A DNA stretch of 64,000 nt from Jaltomata sinuosa (lineage: Eukaryota; Streptophyta; Magnoliopsida; Solanales; Solanaceae). The stretch spans positions 186,001-250,000 of the forward strand of contig QJPP01000689.1 in the NCBI GenBank assembly GCA_003996215.1, read 5' to 3'. Below the pieces are notes generated by a model. The model was not told the DNA's origin. It saw only the letters and a program-made list of their open reading frames with translations, and searched no databases. Every line of letters starts with the position of its first letter. The first letter of the stretch is position 1. Shown in pieces: positions 11,562 to 23,684 of this stretch. Position numbers and translations under genes: made by a program.

Positions 11562-14541
11562 TATCATAATCTAATTTATCAGGTCATGATGGCACCCACA
11601 AAGCCCTAGTAGGAAAACCAATTCCCGTAGCCCAAAAAATGGTTAGTAATGGGATACTACCTAACCAATACGCACAATAAGTAGAAATAAGCAGAAGCAG
11701 AAGATTAGATATAACAATGCAAAAGAAAATAACCCAAATATATATATACATAAGAAAACTACACCAACCCCAAGACTTGGTATAGATAGCACAAAAGCTT
11801 ATAATAGAATACAAGTGCTAGAAATAACAAAATAAGCTATACAACTGTCTTCGAAAGTAAAAAGAGTAATAGTGCCAAAAGATGAGGTATGGTCAAGCCC
11901 CGACCGTCAGGCGCTAACCCTAGTATCGAAAATCTAAAGTTGTACGAGTCTCCATGTGATCAACGGTGAAAGCTCAACTAATATCTGCACCAAAAAGATA
12001 CAGCAGTGTAGTATGAGCATCAATTGCTAAGCAATGGGTACCCAATAGGCATCATCGGCCGACTAAGCGCATATAAGATATAAAAACAGTAATATAGCAA
12101 ATAGCAAGAAAGTAGTCACCAAAGCAAATAGAGGATGCACATGGAAACTAGAATGGAGAATAGGCAACCAAGAGTTATAAGCATATAATGCTAGCATAGA
12201 AGATATACATAACACAAAAACACAGGTGAAAGAAAGAAGGAATGCACCTGGGATCCTTGCAACAACAGTATATATAAAAGGAGAGTTTAAGGAGAAGGGT
12301 GGTATACCGGTAACCTCAAGTAAATAGGAAATGAAGGAAAGAATGTCAATAATCAAACTAGAAGCCATATACTAACAAAATCATTCTTAAGGCATCATAT
12401 TCAAGGTAAGAATAGACGTAAAGCAGTCTCTCAAGTATAATTCTAGGATGGAATAACTAAACCACACAATACTAGAATTCACTAATTAAAAACCAAGACA
12501 AGGAATAGAATCTGATATCCCATAACTATTCAAAATTATACACCGGAAGCACCTCAGCATTCTAAGTCCCACTACCTCTCAATAAACATAATCTGAATCA
12601 CCAGGGCCTCAACAGGCCAGAAACTACCAATCGACTAATAGCCCAAGGTCACAACCTGCTCTATAGTATGAAAGGAGTAATATAATCTACCTACAGTCCT
12701 AAAGGCTGCCCATACAAGAAAGGAATGCAATCAAGTGAAAACAAACCCTCCGACCGCCCATTCAATCGGAGAAAACACTGAGCACATAGCAAACAAGGGT
12801 AGAATCGGTACACAATTTGCATGATGATGATGTATGATGAATCTGGTGTGAAAGTAACCTTGTATGTACCTACTCCGATGCTGATAGGCCAAGTAGGTAG
12901 TATCCATGGAAGGATACAACTCATACACCTTTATTACACCGTATACCCCTCCTACAGCACCCTTAGCTCATAGCTCGTGGTCTAGGAATGAAAGGGTCCA
13001 TGGAGGCCCATGAACACATACTAACGCGAATCTCAAGTATCTCAACATCGGAACCTTGTAGTACATGCCCAGATTTGATCTGATTCTAAATTAGTAGTAG
13101 TCTCAAAAACCCCATCAAAGGGTGCCCGGAGCGTATTCGAGTGTAAAATAGTAGTAAGTCAAGTCTGATGTGCCGATTTACTGAGTCTAATATCAATAAA
13201 ATCTTAAAGTCATTCTAGCGCCGAGTCCCCATTTGGTATAGTATATGTATGAAAACTGGTAATTAAAATCATCGTAATGTCCTTTTTACACCAAGAGGTT
13301 TTATAAAAGCCAGTTTCAAAACCCCTTCAAAATCATTTACCAAAATGGGCCCTCGAGGCCATACAAAGTTTAGAAAATTGATAATAGTAGGCCTGAAGCC
13401 AAAATAGTAGTAAAATATGCAAAAAAATCCTTTTTCATGAATTATATGCTTGCAAATAATAGATTAGCCCAAAATGGCACAGAAACATTCCTATCGGCCC
13501 TGTAGAGGCACAAAAAGCTCTATAGCACAGATATCTAGCCTAAGTAAGGTCACGATGTCCTAGTCTCACAGACATTCCCAAATATCCCACCGTCTATTGT
13601 CCAGAGTCATAAATAAAGGCCACACGAAGCCACAAGGGTGAAATAGCAATACTACACGAATACTACAACCAACGCAAGAAATAAATGGACAAAAAGGCAG
13701 ACTAGGTCTGAGGTTACAAACCTAGAAAACCAACCCAAGGAAGCTAATTAATGCATTTATAGACTATATACACAGAGTTTTGATAGGGAAAGCCATAACC
13801 TACTTGTCATCCAACGATAAGCTATGGGAACATCGTCTCCTAAGCTCGAACTGCTCCAGGAAGATCCAAATCATGAATAAACTATCAAACCAATAATCTA
13901 TGCATCAAAATGAAATCAACAACACCCATAATTCCATAGTAATAACTGGGTCAAAATTTAGGTTATCGGCAGGCCCGTGGGCCTCGTAACCTGAAGCCGA
14001 AAATAAAAAACACTCATGTGGTCTCTACCTTCCTAGGAGAACATGCTCAAAGAGTCAGGATAATCGAGAGAGAATTTGAAGCCAAAACATTCCACCCAAA
14101 GCAAGGAAATTAAAGACTGAATTGAAAGAATTAGGTTGGAAATTAATAACAAAATTTACCAAATTATGGCAAGGAAATCGATCCTAAAGTGATGAAAATA
14201 CTCATCCAAGAGGTTGCTAAGCCAAGGTAAAGAAAATAGAGTTTTTGGAGCTGTTCAATGGAGGAACATGAGTGGGGTTTGGAAGAAATAAAGAGAGAAA
14301 AAGGAAAGGGGCAGCTTAAAAGCTGCCAGCCTAGGCACAGGTGCGGCCAGGCCAGGTATAGGTGCACATGAGCCACAACAATGGCACATGTACCATGACA
14401 CTGGCAAGCTGAGGTAGGTAGCATACAGGGGCGGCCCTTGGCGCACAGGCGCAAGGGCGCTAGAGCTGGCACTGAAGCGCTGGTCGCTGAGATGGGTTGG
14501 CATGCAGGCGCTCTGGCCTGGGCACAAGCGTGCATATGTAG
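11562..14541 (-). repeat. Element A 5' LTR, first segment
   Basis: Matches 3783-6650 along its length (for example the AGTAGAAATAAGC word near 11687 and 3900). It is interrupted at 14541 by element E and resumes at 35513. Its GC-rich cluster (14330-14541) is where E inserted. Overlapping minus frames at 12063-12928 and 14164-14608 are chance frames in LTR sequence. Confidence 0.82.
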
Positions 14542-16672
14542 TGTAACACCTCAGAACTTTCAAGCCCAGAATTAGCTCAGAAAACCAGAAGATAAATAAT
14601 TTTTCCAACTGTCAGCAGGAATCACGAGTTGGATCCACGACCTGTGGAAGTTTCCATGAGTTGTGGACTGGACCCGTGGAAGCTGATCAGAGACCTGAAG
14701 AAATTCTGAGAACCACGATTTGGTTCTATGGACCGTGGAAGGATCCACGAGTCGTAAACCCAATTCGTGGAACCAGACCTGAGGATAGCCATTTCTCTGA
14801 GAACCACGATTGGGTTCTATAGACCGTGGAAGGATCAACGAGTCGTGACACCAAGTCATGGAACCAACTCCAGTAACTCAGACCAGGTGCCCAGGATCCA
14901 TGAGTGGGATCCATGACCCGTGGAAGTTTCCACGAGTCATGGAACACCCTCGTGGAACCCTTTTCTAGTATCCTAGATTTCCATACCCAGGAACCACGAC
15001 AAGGTTCCACAAGCCGTGGAAGTTTCCACGAGTCATGGTTCCGATCCGTGGAACCTAAGTCACAAATTTAAGCAGTTTTCTTTTAATTTTCCCAGGGGCA
15101 TTCCGAACTTTTCCTACATCTTTTAATGCCTAGGATATGATGTTTTGGTGGTTTTAAGCCTAGTTTATTAGTCAAAAACTACCTAAATCACCTATTCTTC
15201 TTAAATCATCAAACTTAGAAAGAAAAGAATTAAAAGAGGCGACATTTTTTTCTCAAGAACAAGCAGGAGGTCTTCTTCAAGCTCAGCCCTAAGACAAAGG
15301 TTTTCCTCCATAGTTTCTTCTCCAGGTATATGGCATTTCAATAGTAAGTTCCTTTCATCTATTAGGTCCCTAGAATTCAGTCAGTTCTTCAGTTCTCCAT
15401 GAAATATTCAGACCTAGGGTTCTTAAATCTTAGGGATTCCTTTCAATTCAGATGCTATTGTTTAAATGATATTTATTTCATGTTTCTTGGAGAATTAGCA
15501 TAGTCATATATGTAGGACTTAGTAACTCTATCTTGTCTTAAATTTAGTATGCATAATTTGTACTTGCTAGGCAGATAATACAGGCAATCATACTTCAGAA
15601 TTAGAATACCATCTGTTTCAGTATATGTATTGTTGCATTCTCAGATGATTATTAGTATTTTGAGCTATCAAGTATTTCAGCTTACTTTTTAGTGCTTATG
15701 TATTCAGTTGGGAGTAGAATTAGCACCGATCGGACGAAGGGATGAAGGCTCACCCACCAGTTTAGGCTGAGACCATTAGTAGTAGTCCCTGAGTCCCAGA
15801 ACTACGGTGCCATCATAGGTTCTAAAGGGGTTACCCATCAGATTAGGCTTGACACCCTTTTCCCTTGTGGAAATCAGTTTAGCAGATCCATGTCAGCTTT
15901 GTTCGTACCCTTGGCAAGGTATGAACACGCTTCCATATAGGGTCACATGTTGTCCCCATAGTTAGCTCAGATTGGGGTATGTCGGTTAATAGTATCTCCC
16001 ACAATCAGACTTACATTGCATTGATCATGCACTCAATATCTATTTCAATTATTTAGCTCAGCATATTATATGTTCATGTTAGTACTTGGTCATTGCATCC
16101 AGTTACTATTCAATTTATGCTTCCGTATGTATATTCCCTATTCAGTTATTATGTTGTCTAGTTTAGCACATATACCGCATGCTTAGTACATTTGAAGTGC
16201 TGACGCATACTTTTGTGCTGCATCATTTTATGATGTAGGTTCAGGCGCTCATCATCCAGACCGTGATTAGATCGACTTCCACTCCTTACACAGCAGCTCC
16301 AGTGGTGAATCCTAATAGTTCGAGGATGATAGACATGCTTTACCTTTTAGTCTTTACTTTTCAGTTTCAGATTAGTGGAGTTAGCTGGGGTTATGTCCGA
16401 GCAACTCATATCAGTTAGAGGCTTTCACACATAGACTAGATTCAGCTATTGGGTTGTTAGTGTTGTTTTTCAGACATCATTATACTTTTTTATATATTTT
16501 ATATTCAGATATTTTGGGCTCTTTTTCCACTCTAGATATTAAACTTTTTTCAGCTTCCGTACAGTGTATGTTTTATCAATAGAATTAGATATGCCAGGCC
16601 ATGGGTTAGCTTGGGGGTCACTTGTGACACTAAACACCGTGTTGCATCTAGGGGTAGCCTTGGGGTATGAAA
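14542..16672 (+). repeat. Element E 5' LTR
   Basis: A 2.1-kb LTR paired with 33420-35507. The first 60 bases are almost the same in both copies (AGATAAATAATTTTTCCAAC), as are the last 100 (CCAGGCCATGGGTTAGCTTG). A palindrome cluster starts near 14625. Confidence 0.93.
14625..15060 (+). repeat. Array of CCACGA/TCGTGG palindromes in element E 5' LTR
   Basis: More than a dozen imperfect copies of words such as GGATCCACGAGTCGTGG, GACCGTGGAAGGATCC and GGAAGTTTCCACGAGTCATGG. Many are self-complementary, so the strand could fold into consecutive short hairpins. It lies about 80-520 bases from the LTR start, in presumed U3. The 3' LTR has the same array at 33500-33900. Confidence 0.85.
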
Positions 16673-16676
16673 AACT

Positions 16677-16688
16677 TGGTATCAGAGC
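16677..16688 (+). promoter_or_regulatory. Primer binding site, initiator Met tRNA type
   Basis: TGGTATCAGAGC, the standard 12-base match to the 3' end of plant initiator Met tRNA, four bases after the LTR end at 16672. Confidence 0.93.
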
Positions 16689-16888
16689 ATCAGATTCAAG
16701 TGTCCTAGGGTGTCTAAATATCGCGTCAAGTAGAGTGTTCTTCATGGGTGTGAAGCACGCCACACTTATAGGGGAGAAGCTATGAGATTTCATTAGGAAT
16801 AACTTCCCTTCTTTCTTTTCTAGCTCGTGCTATAGAGTATGAACTCTATTTATGCTCCTTCTAACTCATGCTCTTTGAATTTCAGAAA

Positions 16889-17967
16889 ATACCTCCTAGA
16901 AGAGCTAACGCCAGGAATCAGCCAGCACCAACAGCTTCAGTAGACCCATTGAATGAGCAAGTCATGCATGCAAAATTGAGGGCTGCATTTTAAGTTCTTT
17001 CCCAGGCTATGACAACTCAGGTCAATCAGTAGGCTATGGCACAAGCTCTACCTCAGACTAATAATGTTGTAGCTAGAATTCGGGACGTCACTTGGATGAA
17101 CCCCCCCAGAATTTCATGGGTCTAAATCAGAAAATGATCCACAAGAGTTTCTTGAAGATATCCAGAAGGTGATAGAAATTATAGGTGTCACGCCAGTCGA
17201 GGGTACATATTTAGCCGCCTATCAATTGAAGGGAGTGGCTTATACTTGGTATTAGCAGTGGAAGGAGTCTCATTGTGAACATGCATGTCTGGTTGATTGG
17301 AGCCAGTTCAAGGCTGCATTTTTGGATAGGTTCTTCCCACTTGAACTCAGAGAAGCCAAGGTCCAGGAATTCATAAACTTGAAGCAGAATGATATGAGTG
17401 TGAAGGAGTATGCACTCAAGTTCATACAATTGTCTAAGTATGCCCCAACGATAGTGGCTGACTCCAGAGATTGCAAGAGTATGTTTGTATCTGGTGTCTC
17501 CGATGATGTGGTCAAGGAATACAAGACTGCCATGCTTGTTAAGGAAATAGACATCTCTAGGTTGGTTATTTATGCTCAGCAGATTGAGGAAGAGAAAATC
17601 AAAGAGAGGGGAGGAAACAGTAAGAGGGCTAGGATAGGTGATTTCAACTACTCTCAGCAGAGGTCATAGGGTGGTGACCGCTCTCAATTCCATCAGAAAT
17701 CTTCAGCTCCAGCTCCATCTTTTACTTGTGCCCCAGTGCAAAAATTCGAAGAAGATCGATGAGATAGAGTGTCAGGCTCTAAGTCCCAAGGTATAATTAC
17801 TAGCAGGTGCCTCATCCAGTATGCAAGAAGTGTGGCAGGAACCACCAGGGTGAGTGTATTAAACGTAGTGGAAATTTCTTTGTGTGTGGCAAGCAAGGCC
17901 ACAGGATGAAAGAGTGCCCTGTAAATTCTCAGAAGGGCAGGGATACTCGTTCGTAGAATTAGCCCAG
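16889..17967 (+). pseudogene. gag: Element E: gag, interrupted by element F
   Basis: Chromovirus gag. The expected start codon before the family opening (PPRRANARNQ) is ATA at 16889-16891. The conserved domain is clear: ENDPQEFLEDIQKV at about 17135-17180, then DRFFPLELREAKVQEFINL and DMSVKEYALKF at 17320-17440, and 17322-17669 is open. Stops fall at about 16990, 17255 and 17667. Two zinc knuckles follow: CKKCGRNHQGEC (17822-17857) and a second reading FVCGKQGHRMKEC (ending 17917) whose first Cys has become Phe. F inserted 50 bases after the last knuckle. The protein would bind RNA and build the particle; this copy is dead. Confidence 0.9.
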
Positions 17968-19286
17968 TGATAACGCCCAAACTACACCTCAAATTAACGA
18001 AGCGTAAACGGTCATAGTCAAATATAGAACCCAACAAAGGTTGGGGTCGAATCCCACAGAGAATATGGTGAGAATTAAGTCGTTAGTGAATTAAGTGACT
18101 AGTCGTCAATAGTTTCCGGTAAATAGGGGGGGTTTTGTGATCAATATTGTAAACAAAACAAACAATTAACGTATGAATGATAATCAATAGGAGAGAGAGA
18201 ACTAGGGAAGTGTTTACCATGGCGTTAGTAACAAAGTCGATTCTAGGCTTAACGGGGTTCTTTCTATATGCGTGTCACGATGCGATTGAATCAATGGTAT
18301 CGTCTAAACGTTTCTCAACCAAATAGACAAATTTACTTTTCAATTCTCTCGAACTTGAAAAGGTGTGCTTTTAGATTTCAATCCTAAACATCAAGTAGAT
18401 TAATCTAGTTACAGCATTAATCATTAGACGAGAGTTAGTAGTCTTGAATCCTTGTTGTTAATCAAGTTTCCCGGTTTTAATCTCTTTACTCAAGCAAATT
18501 AAACCTAGGCATGTTCTAATATTTGTAACCACTAGAAAACGTTAAATAACGAATGATTAACAACGTGACAACATACATATTGAACCCGTCGCTACCCGGA
18601 ATCTATCTCGATACCTTAGCCATGGCTCCCACAACCCTAGTAGTGGGAGGTTTAGTTACTCATGCTAGTAGAAGAATAAAAGAAAGTCATATGCATAATA
18701 AAGAAAAGAAATCCTTACAATGTATTGAGAACAATCTTTAATTATTCCAAGAACAAGAAACCAAAGATCCCAAGAACGAATCAAGAACAAGATTGAGGAG
18801 AAGGAAACCGTGTGTAGCGCGTTTCCCCTCTCAAAACTCGCTCAAAAACTCTCCTAAAATTATTGGAAAAACTTGGTTCAAAGCATAATAATGAAATAAA
18901 TCTAACATAGGGTATTTATAGGAGTCTAGGAAACCAATCCCAAAAACGCTCGGATTCCGCGTCGCGGACTGCCTAAGTGTGATAGCCAGGGTGACGGACC
19001 GTCACAGGGTTGGCAGAGCGTCGCCTGGACCGTCACCCTTAGGCAGTGGTGCTGCCTTGGCTGCTGCCTTGGTGTGACGGTTTGGGTGACGGACCGTCAC
19101 ACCCTTGACGGACCGTCACCTGAACCGTCACTCTTATCCAGAATGTTCTTTTTCGCGTATTTCCATCTGTTTCCGTGTTTGTTTCCATTTCCTACAAATA
19201 CAACATAAAAACATCAAAAACAACAACGGTTGCTTGAAAACGTACGATTGTTCTTAGTAAAAAGGAGTCGAAAGTGCCGCACATCA
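17968..19286 (-). repeat. Element F 3' LTR
   Basis: Paired with 28379-29694. A TATA box (CCTATAAATACC on the minus strand, about 18911-18922) lies downstream of a palindrome array (18960-19140). This copy lacks 11 bases near its outer end (AAAGTGCCGCACATCA against AAAGTGCCG...GCGGCACATCA in the other). The 62-aa plus frame at 18553 lies in the LTR and is not a gene. Confidence 0.95.
18960..19140 (-). repeat. TGACGG/CCGTCA palindrome array, element F 3' LTR
   Basis: Repeated GTGACGGACCGTCAC, GGACCGTCACC and TTGACGGACCGTCACC words, upstream of the minus-strand TATA box. The equivalent in the other LTR is 29366-29532. Confidence 0.85.
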
Positions 19287-19322
19287 ACACCCTCAACTTA
19301 AAACGTTCGCTTGTCCTCAAGC
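19287..19322 (-). promoter_or_regulatory. Polypurine tract and conserved stem-loop of element F
   Basis: On the minus strand GCTTGAGGACAAGC (19309-19322) is a five-base-pair stem with an AGGA loop. It is followed after 22 bases by the LTR, with purine-rich AAGTTGAGGGTGT directly before TGATG. Element C has the identical 14-mer at the same distance. Confidence 0.8.
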
Positions 19323-20308
19323 AACATAACATAAAACAATAAAACGACTCAACTAAGAACACGAACTCATGTCTCTAGAAACTCATGGTCATTCCACATC
19401 TTAATCCATTAAATCAAGCTCCCTCGTAGCACACGAATGTATGAAACACTAACTTGCAAGGATCCAAACATGTCATTCCGATATGATAGAACATTCTACA
19501 TTCACACGCGCAGCTATCCTAACAATCAATAGACAATACAGACATCTTGGTGCCCTCACCACAAAGAAACCCCTCACACAAGATTTGGGACTAGGTAACC
19601 GCTCACACTCACAAACGATTTCAAACAATGCACATGCGATACATAGGCTTGCCCTTACTATTCTATTTCAGTTCTTCAGAAAGCCGCTCAGGATCACTAC
19701 AGGAGTTGTTTAGGCTTGTAATGAGGCTTCGGGTGCAGGTAGGATACATTTAGGGGTTAGTGACTAAGCCCTCCTTGGAACTACCGACGTCTTATTACCA
19801 CATAACTTACTTTGTCTATCCTTATTCACCTTTTTATTTCCTTCTTTCTAGCTACAGGTGCGACCTCTTTATTTTGACAATTCTTTTTATTACTTTTTTG
19901 ATCTTTTTCATCCCTTTTTTTTTTCTTAGGCACACACCCGAATTTTCGTTCTATTCACAACCAATTTCCTCCATCCTCTTTTTCTTATCATAAACCTCTA
20001 TAGTAGCCACCCTCAACTTTGGCTGATTGCCTGGGTTGAGGTGCACAATGTCCATGGAAGGACCAGGGCCAAAACAGGGTTTACCTCTATAGTAGCCACC
20101 CTCAACTTAGGCTGATTGCCGGAGTTGAGGTGCACGATGTCCAAGGAAGGACTAGGGCCAAAATAAGGATTCAAAGTTAAACAGGAATGGTGACAGGTTA
20201 TTGAAAGAACAAGGTCAATTATTGCTCAAACAGGGATCAAAGGGGTTATTTCTATTTGGACGGTCTTTTAGGTTAAGTGGACTGCACACAAAAAGGGCCT
20301 GTGATCCT
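19323..20308 (-). other. Element F internal non-coding region, 3' LTR side
   Basis: About 1 kb with no convincing gene. It contains a T-rich run near 19800-19930 and the 89-bp tandem duplication at 19995-20172, and it ends at the ATCCT duplication (20304-20308) where G inserted. The continuation of F is at 25196. Confidence 0.75.
19995..20172. repeat. 89-bp tandem duplication
   Basis: Two adjacent copies begin CCTCTATAGTAGCCACCCTC at 19995 and 20084 and differ at about ten positions, in the non-coding part of F. No function is evident. Confidence 0.88.
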
Positions 20309-20470
20309 TGATGTGACGCCAATTTACGTCACTATCGACTCCTTTTTACTAAGAACAATCGTACGTTTTCAAGCAACCGTTGTTGTTTTTGATGTTTTTA
20401 TGTTGTATTTGTAGGAAATGGGAACAAACACGGAAACGGAAGAAATTACGAGAAAAACGACGTTCTGCCT

Positions 20471-20710
20471 AAGAGTGACGGCCTGAGTGACGGTCCGTCA
20501 CAAGTGTGACGATCCGTCACATTGACCGTCAAAGAGAGGAGCAACACTGCCTAGGGGTGACGGCCGCCGTGACGGCCCGTCAAGTGTGTGACGGTCCGTC
20601 ACCCCCACCGTCGCAATATGGCAGCACCAAGGCAGCATCACTGCCTAGCAGTGACGGTCCAGGCGACGGTCCGTCACTGCCTTGACGGTCCGTCAGCCTG
20701 GCCGTCAAGC
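20471..20710 (+). repeat. TGACGG/CCGTCA palindrome array, element G 5' LTR
   Basis: About ten copies of TGACGGTCCGTCA-type palindromes (for example GTGACGGTCCGTCAC and GTGACGATCCGTCAC) in 240 bp, ending about 75 bp before the TATA box. TGACG is the core recognised by plant TGA-type bZIP factors; a role as binding sites is inference. Confidence 0.88.
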
Positions 20711-20784
20711 TAAGGCAGTGGCGCGCCAGCGGCTGTCCGCGTTTTGGGATTCCTAGCCCGTTTTGGATTTGTTTTCTACTACTC

Positions 20785-20793
20785 CTATAAATA
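20785..20793 (+). promoter_or_regulatory. TATA box of element G 5' LTR
   Basis: CTATAAATA, a canonical plant TATA box, just downstream of the palindrome array. The same motif occurs in F on the opposite strand. Transcription should start about 25-35 bases downstream. Confidence 0.75.
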
Positions 20794-21743
20794 CCCTATG
20801 TTAGGTTTATGTAATTATGACTTTTCCAATAGTTTTTACATACATTATTCAATATTTTTAGGAGAGTTTCGAGTGAGTTTTGAGAGAGGAAACGCGCTAC
20901 ACACGGTTTCCTTCTCCAAAATCTTGTTCGTGAGTTCTTGGTTTTTATTGTTCTTGGATACTTGAAGATTGTCCTCAATATATTGTAAGGATCTCGTGTC
21001 TTTATTATTTTATGAACATGACTTTCTTCTTTTCATCTTCGAGCATGAGTAACTAAAGCTCCCGCAACTAGGGTTGTGGGAGCCATGGCAAACGTAACAA
21101 TATAGATTCCAGGTAGCGTTGGGTTCGATATATGTATTGTCACGTTGTTAATCATACTTTATGTCACGTTTTCTAGTGGTTGCAAACATTAGAACATGCC
21201 TAGGTTTAGTTTGCTTGAGTAAAGAGATTTAAACCGGGAAAACTTGATTGACAACAAGGATTCGAGACTACAAACTCTCGTCTTAAAGATTAATGCCGTA
21301 ACTGGATTACTCTACTTGATGTTAGGATTGAAATCTAAAAAGCACTTCTTTTCGAGGTCGAAAGAATAGAAAAGGAAATTTGTTTATTTGGTCGAGAGAC
21401 GTTTAGACGATACAAACGACGCAATCACATCGTGACACGCAGATAGAAAGAACCCGGTTAAGCCTAGAATCGACATTGCTACAACGCCATGGTGAACACA
21501 TCCCTAGTTCAATCTCTCATACTGATTTAAACCCCCTACGTTTCTTATCGTTTTGTTTACAATTTGATTACAAAACCCCCCCTTATTTACTGGAAACGAT
21601 TGACAACTAGTCACTTAATTCACTAAAGTCTTAATCATCACCATATTCTCTGTGGGATTCGACCCCAACCTTGTTGGGTTATATATTTGACAACGATCGC
21701 TTACGCTTCGTAAATTGAGGTGTAGTTTGAGCGTTATCAAAAA

Positions 21744-21761
21744 TGGCGCCGTTGCCGGGGA
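21744..21761 (+). promoter_or_regulatory. Primer binding site, tRNA-Asp
   Basis: TGGCGCCGTTGCCGGGGA is complementary to the 3' end of plant tRNA-Asp including CCA, four A residues after the LTR end. This site is characteristic of Athila-type elements. Confidence 0.93.
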
Positions 21762-21866
21762 ATACGGTTTTTGATTAAGTCTGGTGTGTTTATTTGACTC
21801 TTAGTCATAATTTCCTGATTTACGTTTGTTTGTTGTTTTTGTCTGTGACAGAGTACACAGTTGTGC

Positions 21867-23684
21867 ATGCCTAGTACCCGAGGTTCGGGGGAACAAATTT
21901 TACCTTACGACCCCGAACTTGCTAGAACATTGAGGCGGAATATGGCCGCACAACTAGATGCAGCAAGGATCGCTGCAGAACTGCAGGCCCAACAAAATCT
22001 GAATGCTGGTGGTCTGCAGGATGAGATCGCACGGAACGATGAGGATCTCGACTTAGATGGAGCTGGCGCTACAGGCGCCATTATTCTTCCACCGCTAGCG
22101 CCCGGAGCAAAGTTCAACATCACTAGCACGATGATCCAATTGTTGAACTTGAGAGGAGTATTCCGCGGCGTTGCTGGTGACGACCCAAACCAGCACCTAA
22201 TGAATTTTGTGGGCATATGCAAGTCATTTGAGCTGCCGGGCGTGAGTCAGACAGCGATCAGGCTCAGGTTGTTTCCGTTGTCTCTGTCTGATGAGGCAAC
22301 GTTGTGGTTGACAGAGCTGACCCCCAACTCTATCTCAACGTGGGGAGAGTTGAGAGGAGCTTTCCTAGAAAGGTTCTTTCCTCCCTCTCGAATGATACAG
22401 TTGAGGGATGAGATTAGTAATTTCAGGCAGCAACCGCACGAAGCACTGCACGAGACTTGGTTGCGATTTAAGAAGAAGCTGGCACAGTGCCCGAACCATC
22501 AGTTGGCCGACAACGTCTTGATGCAAACATTCTATAGGGCACTAAATTCGGCTACGAAGCCGACGTTAGACAACGCAGCAGGTGGTGCATTCATGGGTCT
22601 CTCTTTTGTTGAGGCTACAGCTACTTTGGACAGGCTCACCAAAACCAATAGGGCCTGGCATACACGAGATTCAGAGGTAGCGGCTAGCACGTATACAGTT
22701 GGTATGTCAGCAGAGCAGCGCAGAAAAGAGGAGGATCGCGACCAAGACATGGCGCACCTGAAAACGCAGTTGGATCTCCTGACAAGGCACTTGACGTCAG
22801 GAAGCATAGAGATGGTAAAAGCTGTGGGTTCCCAAGGCAGAGCAGCAGAGGTTGAATCTGATGAGGAGGCCAACTATTTGGGGGGTTTCCAGGCCAATGG
22901 CCAGGGAAACCAAGGTCGGAACTATCAGAGAGACAACCACAATGAAAAAGCTGGTTATAGAGACCGCGAGCAAGGAAACTGGAGGAATAACAATGATAGA
23001 GGTGGGTTGTATGTACCACCTGGTAACCGGGAAAGAACGAACGCCGAGTCAGGGACGTCCAAGCTAGAGAGCATGATGGCGAAGATGCTACTGAAGGTGG
23101 AATCGACTGACTCTGGGGTAAAGGAAATGAGGACTGAATTAACATTAATGAGTCAGTTAGTGAATTCCCATTCCACCGCAATCAAGCAGTTAGAGCAGCA
23201 AATGGGTCAAGTCTCGGCGTCTCTAAATCAAAGGAAAGCTGGAACATTGCCAAGTGACACCATTCAAAATCCGAGAAACGACGGAAATTGTATGGCAATC
23301 ACCACCAGAAGCGGTGACACATTATTCGAAACACATCCGGTAATTCAGACCCAGAAAGACGCTGTAACTGAGGAAGATGAGTTAGTAGATGCTGAAATTA
23401 TGGTCGATGAGGGTGTGAAAGTGTCTGCTGAAAAATCCGGCGTGGAAGAAGATGCTACTCAAGTGCTCACAGATAAAAGCAAGGAGGTTGAAAAACTTCC
23501 AACTATGATGCCGCGGCCACCACCTCCTTTCCCACAGCGGCTGAAGACGAAAGTGGAAGATAGAAAGTTCCTGAACTTCATAACCATGCTCAAACAGTTA
23601 TCAGTAAACATCCCTCTAGTGGATGCGCTTGAACAAATGCCCGGTTATGCCAAGTTCATGAAGGACTTGATCACAAAGACATGA
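21867..23684 (+). CDS. gag: Gag protein of element G (605 aa, intact)
   Basis: Structural protein that should form the particle carrying the element RNA. The start is the ATG at 21867 (MPSTRGSGEQ); the frame is open two codons further upstream but without an ATG. The N-terminal third is Gln/Ala/acid-rich. The Retrotrans_gag core lies at about residues 85-240 (landmarks RLRLFPLSLSDEATLWL, FLERFFPPSRMIQLRDEI, LHETWLRFKKKLAQCPNHQL). The middle is Gly/Asn/Arg-rich, followed by a predicted coiled-coil (SMMAKMLLKVESTDSGVKEM...) and the Athila/Tat-type GTLPSDT motif. There is no CCHC zinc knuckle, as is usual for this branch. The C-terminus stops at ITKT where the relative F continues into protease, so this gag was created by an internal deletion. 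It is very like the F gag (about nine residues in ten in the N-terminal part). Expression is probably driven by the 5' LTR. Confidence 0.95.
   Translation: MPSTRGSGEQILPYDPELARTLRRNMAAQLDAARIAAELQAQQNLNAGGLQDEIARNDEDLDLDGAGATGAIILPPLAPGAKFNITSTMIQLLNLRGVFRGVAGDDPNQHLMNFVGICKSFELPGVSQTAIRLRLFPLSLSDEATLWLTELTPNSISTWGELRGAFLERFFPPSRMIQLRDEISNFRQQPHEALHETWLRFKKKLAQCPNHQLADNVLMQTFYRALNSATKPTLDNAAGGAFMGLSFVEATATLDRLTKTNRAWHTRDSEVAASTYTVGMSAEQRRKEEDRDQDMAHLKTQLDLLTRHLTSGSIEMVKAVGSQGRAAEVESDEEANYLGGFQANGQGNQGRNYQRDNHNEKAGYRDREQGNWRNNNDRGGLYVPPGNRERTNAESGTSKLESMMAKMLLKVESTDSGVKEMRTELTLMSQLVNSHSTAIKQLEQQMGQVSASLNQRKAGTLPSDTIQNPRNDGNCMAITTRSGDTLFETHPVIQTQKDAVTEEDELVDAEIMVDEGVKVSAEKSGVEEDATQVLTDKSKEVEKLPTMMPRPPPPFPQRLKTKVEDRKFLNFITMLKQLSVNIPLVDALEQMPGYAKFMKDLITKT

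Larger units (their letters stand above)
20309..21739 (+). repeat. Element G 5' LTR
   Basis: Contains a palindrome array (20471-20710), a TATA box at 20785-20793 and a downstream transcribed part. The 73-aa frame at 20744-20965 recurs identically in the other LTR; it spans the TATA box and is not regarded as a gene. Confidence 0.97.

Noticed and set aside
14164..14608. Two overlapping Cys/Pro/Ala-rich minus frames
   Set aside because: They lie in the GC-rich repeat cluster of the A LTR and cross into the E LTR; base composition artefact.
20471..20710. Repeat array that might suggest CRISPR
   Set aside because: Units are short palindromes with irregular spacing and no unique spacers, inside a plant LTR and duplicated in its partner.
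20744..20965. 73-aa frame repeated identically at 24200-24421
   Set aside because: Present in both LTRs, spans the TATA box and leader; duplicated because the LTR is duplicated.
22684..23181. 165-aa minus-strand frame and neighbours at 21905-22873
   Set aside because: Antisense shadows of the intact G gag; equivalents appear over the F gag at mirrored positions.
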